Positions 9,474-10,328 of a DNA stretch of 10,328 bases are shown one piece after another. Source of the stretch: Deltaproteobacteria bacterium (GTDB lineage: Bacteria > Desulfobacterota > Desulfobacteria > Desulfobacterales > Desulfatirhabdiaceae); the NCBI GenBank assembly GCA_026388755.1, contig JAPLJE010000584.1, forward strand, positions 1 to 10,328. Reading direction: 5' to 3'. The translations under genes were made by a program, and so were the position numbers. Within the stretch, counting starts at the first letter, position 1; every line of letters begins with the position of its first letter. The notes beneath the pieces are model-generated. The model was not told the origin of the DNA. It worked only from the letters and a program-made list of their open reading frames with translations, and did no database searches.

Positions 9474-10328
9474 ATGAAGCTGAAACATAAACTCCTTCTG
9501 TTATATGTACTTTGCGGATTTATCATACTGGCTGTATTGGGCTTTTTTTTATCCATTCAGCTAAAGAAAAGCCATCTGTCGACCATCGAATCGGGAATTG
9601 CCAAGCAGCTTGAAAATCTTGATTTTTCGCTGACATCCGTCATTGAAGAGGTGAAACACGGCATTCAGGTGCTTGCAGCCAATGAAATGGTTTGTTCGCG
9701 AAACGATGAAGACTTCACCCGTTTTCTTGATGGCGACGAAGAAAACTTTCAATATCATATCGGTGAAACAGAATCGCGCATTATCGATATTTTTCAAATC
9801 TACCGAACCACCCATCCCTATGTCAATTCGGTCTACATGGGACGGGAAAACGGCAGTTTCGTCCGCTCCCACAAAAGGCACCGGACCAGTTTCTATGACC
9901 CCCGCATCCGTCCGTGGTACGCTCTGGCAAAAGACCATCCCGGCCAGGTGATGATCACCTCGCCCTATCGATCCGTAACGACCCCGGATGTCAATATCGG
10001 CGTGGTGACCGCGCTTGTCGATACTGCGGGCGATGGTTTCGGCGTGATCGGGGCGGACATCACATTGGCCAATCTGACGGATTACATTTCCGGCTACCGT
10101 ATCGGTGAAGACGGGCAAATGCTTCTGGTGGATGACAACGGCACCATCATTGCCTGCGGGGAGGAAGCACTGCGCTTCAATTCCTTGAAAAACCTTGTCG
10201 CGGACAAAGCCGACACCGTTCTGACGCAACAAACAGGCAGTTTTTTTATCGATGGGGATCATAACGGCCGGTATTTCATTTTTATCACATCCGGCAATCT
10301 GGGATGGAAAATCGCCGCCATGGTCTCA
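9474..10328 (+). CDS. Membrane sensor with periplasmic dCache_1 domain, N-terminal part (cut by window end)
   Basis: The frame is open from ATG 9474 to the window end (285 codons, no stop). A transmembrane helix lies at about residues 7-29, then a helical stalk (about 33-70) and a double-Cache periplasmic domain. The signature YDPRIRPWY is at 141-149, followed by TSPYR (162-166) and GAD at 193-195. The second, C-terminal membrane segment and the output domain lie beyond the window. These could be a histidine kinase, a diguanylate cyclase or phosphodiesterase, or a chemoreceptor; the sequence cannot tell. It begins 25 bases after the hybrid kinase, probably in the same operon. The ribosome site is weak (only CAGG 6 bases before ATG). 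An in-frame GTG at 9441 overlaps the kinase end but has no ribosome site, so I prefer the ATG. A long antisense open frame covers much of this gene and is judged spurious. Confidence 0.88.
   Translation, partial: MKLKHKLLLLYVLCGFIILAVLGFFLSIQLKKSHLSTIESGIAKQLENLDFSLTSVIEEVKHGIQVLAANEMVCSRNDEDFTRFLDGDEENFQYHIGETESRIIDIFQIYRTTHPYVNSVYMGRENGSFVRSHKRHRTSFYDPRIRPWYALAKDHPGQVMITSPYRSVTTPDVNIGVVTALVDTAGDGFGVIGADITLANLTDYISGYRIGEDGQMLLVDDNGTIIACGEEALRFNSLKNLVADKADTVLTQQTGSFFIDGDHNGRYFIFITSGNLGWKIAAMVS

Noticed and set aside
8759..9556. Long minus-strand open frame (265 codons) opposite the end of the hybrid kinase
   Set aside because: It lies antisense to intact HATPase and receiver motifs and its product has no domain signature.
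9561..10262. Long minus-strand open frame (233 codons) opposite the dCache gene
   Set aside because: The + strand frame here has a clear membrane helix and Cache signature, and the antisense product has no recognisable domain, so it is a shadow.

Overview
The window looks like chromosomal DNA of a Gram-negative, anaerobic, signalling-rich bacterium, most likely a sulfate-reducing member of the Desulfobacterota (Desulfobacteraceae-like). That placement is an inference from three things: a one-polypeptide pyruvate:ferredoxin oxidoreductase (PFOR), a dense set of two-component genes, and moderate G+C. No rRNA, tRNA, CRISPR array, transposase or phage gene was seen.

Left part (1-3350): the C-terminal half of PFOR on the + strand enters from outside the window and ends at 1972. 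Four bases later a convergent minus-strand gene ends (1977-3350). It encodes a 457-residue protein that I do not recognise. It has one N-terminal membrane segment and appears to be built from two copies of the same roughly 200-residue unit. Its last 29 codons run through short-repeat DNA that also forms a hairpin suited to terminate transcription from both sides.

Middle (3351-4936): a 146-base gap holds a doubtful small + strand membrane-peptide ORF. Then comes a minus-strand REC-HD-GYP response regulator (3497-4588, start corrected by its Shine-Dalgarno site). A 348-base divergent intergenic region follows and contains a perfect 12-bp inverted repeat.

Right part (4937-10328): a tight + strand run of four signalling genes. 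They are a sensor kinase with a periplasmic solute-binding domain, a single-domain response regulator overlapping it by 4 bases, a soluble hybrid kinase (REC-PAS-PAS-HisKA-HATPase-REC) 1 base after that, and the start of a membrane protein with a periplasmic dCache domain that is cut by the window end.

The likely logic (inference) is that two periplasmic sensors and a cytoplasmic PAS kinase feed phosphoryl groups to stand-alone and fused receivers. The only visible effector output is cyclic-di-GMP hydrolysis by the divergent HD-GYP protein, since no DNA-binding output domain is present. The parts are familiar families. The least explained items are the duplicated 457-residue protein and the 32-bp palindrome.
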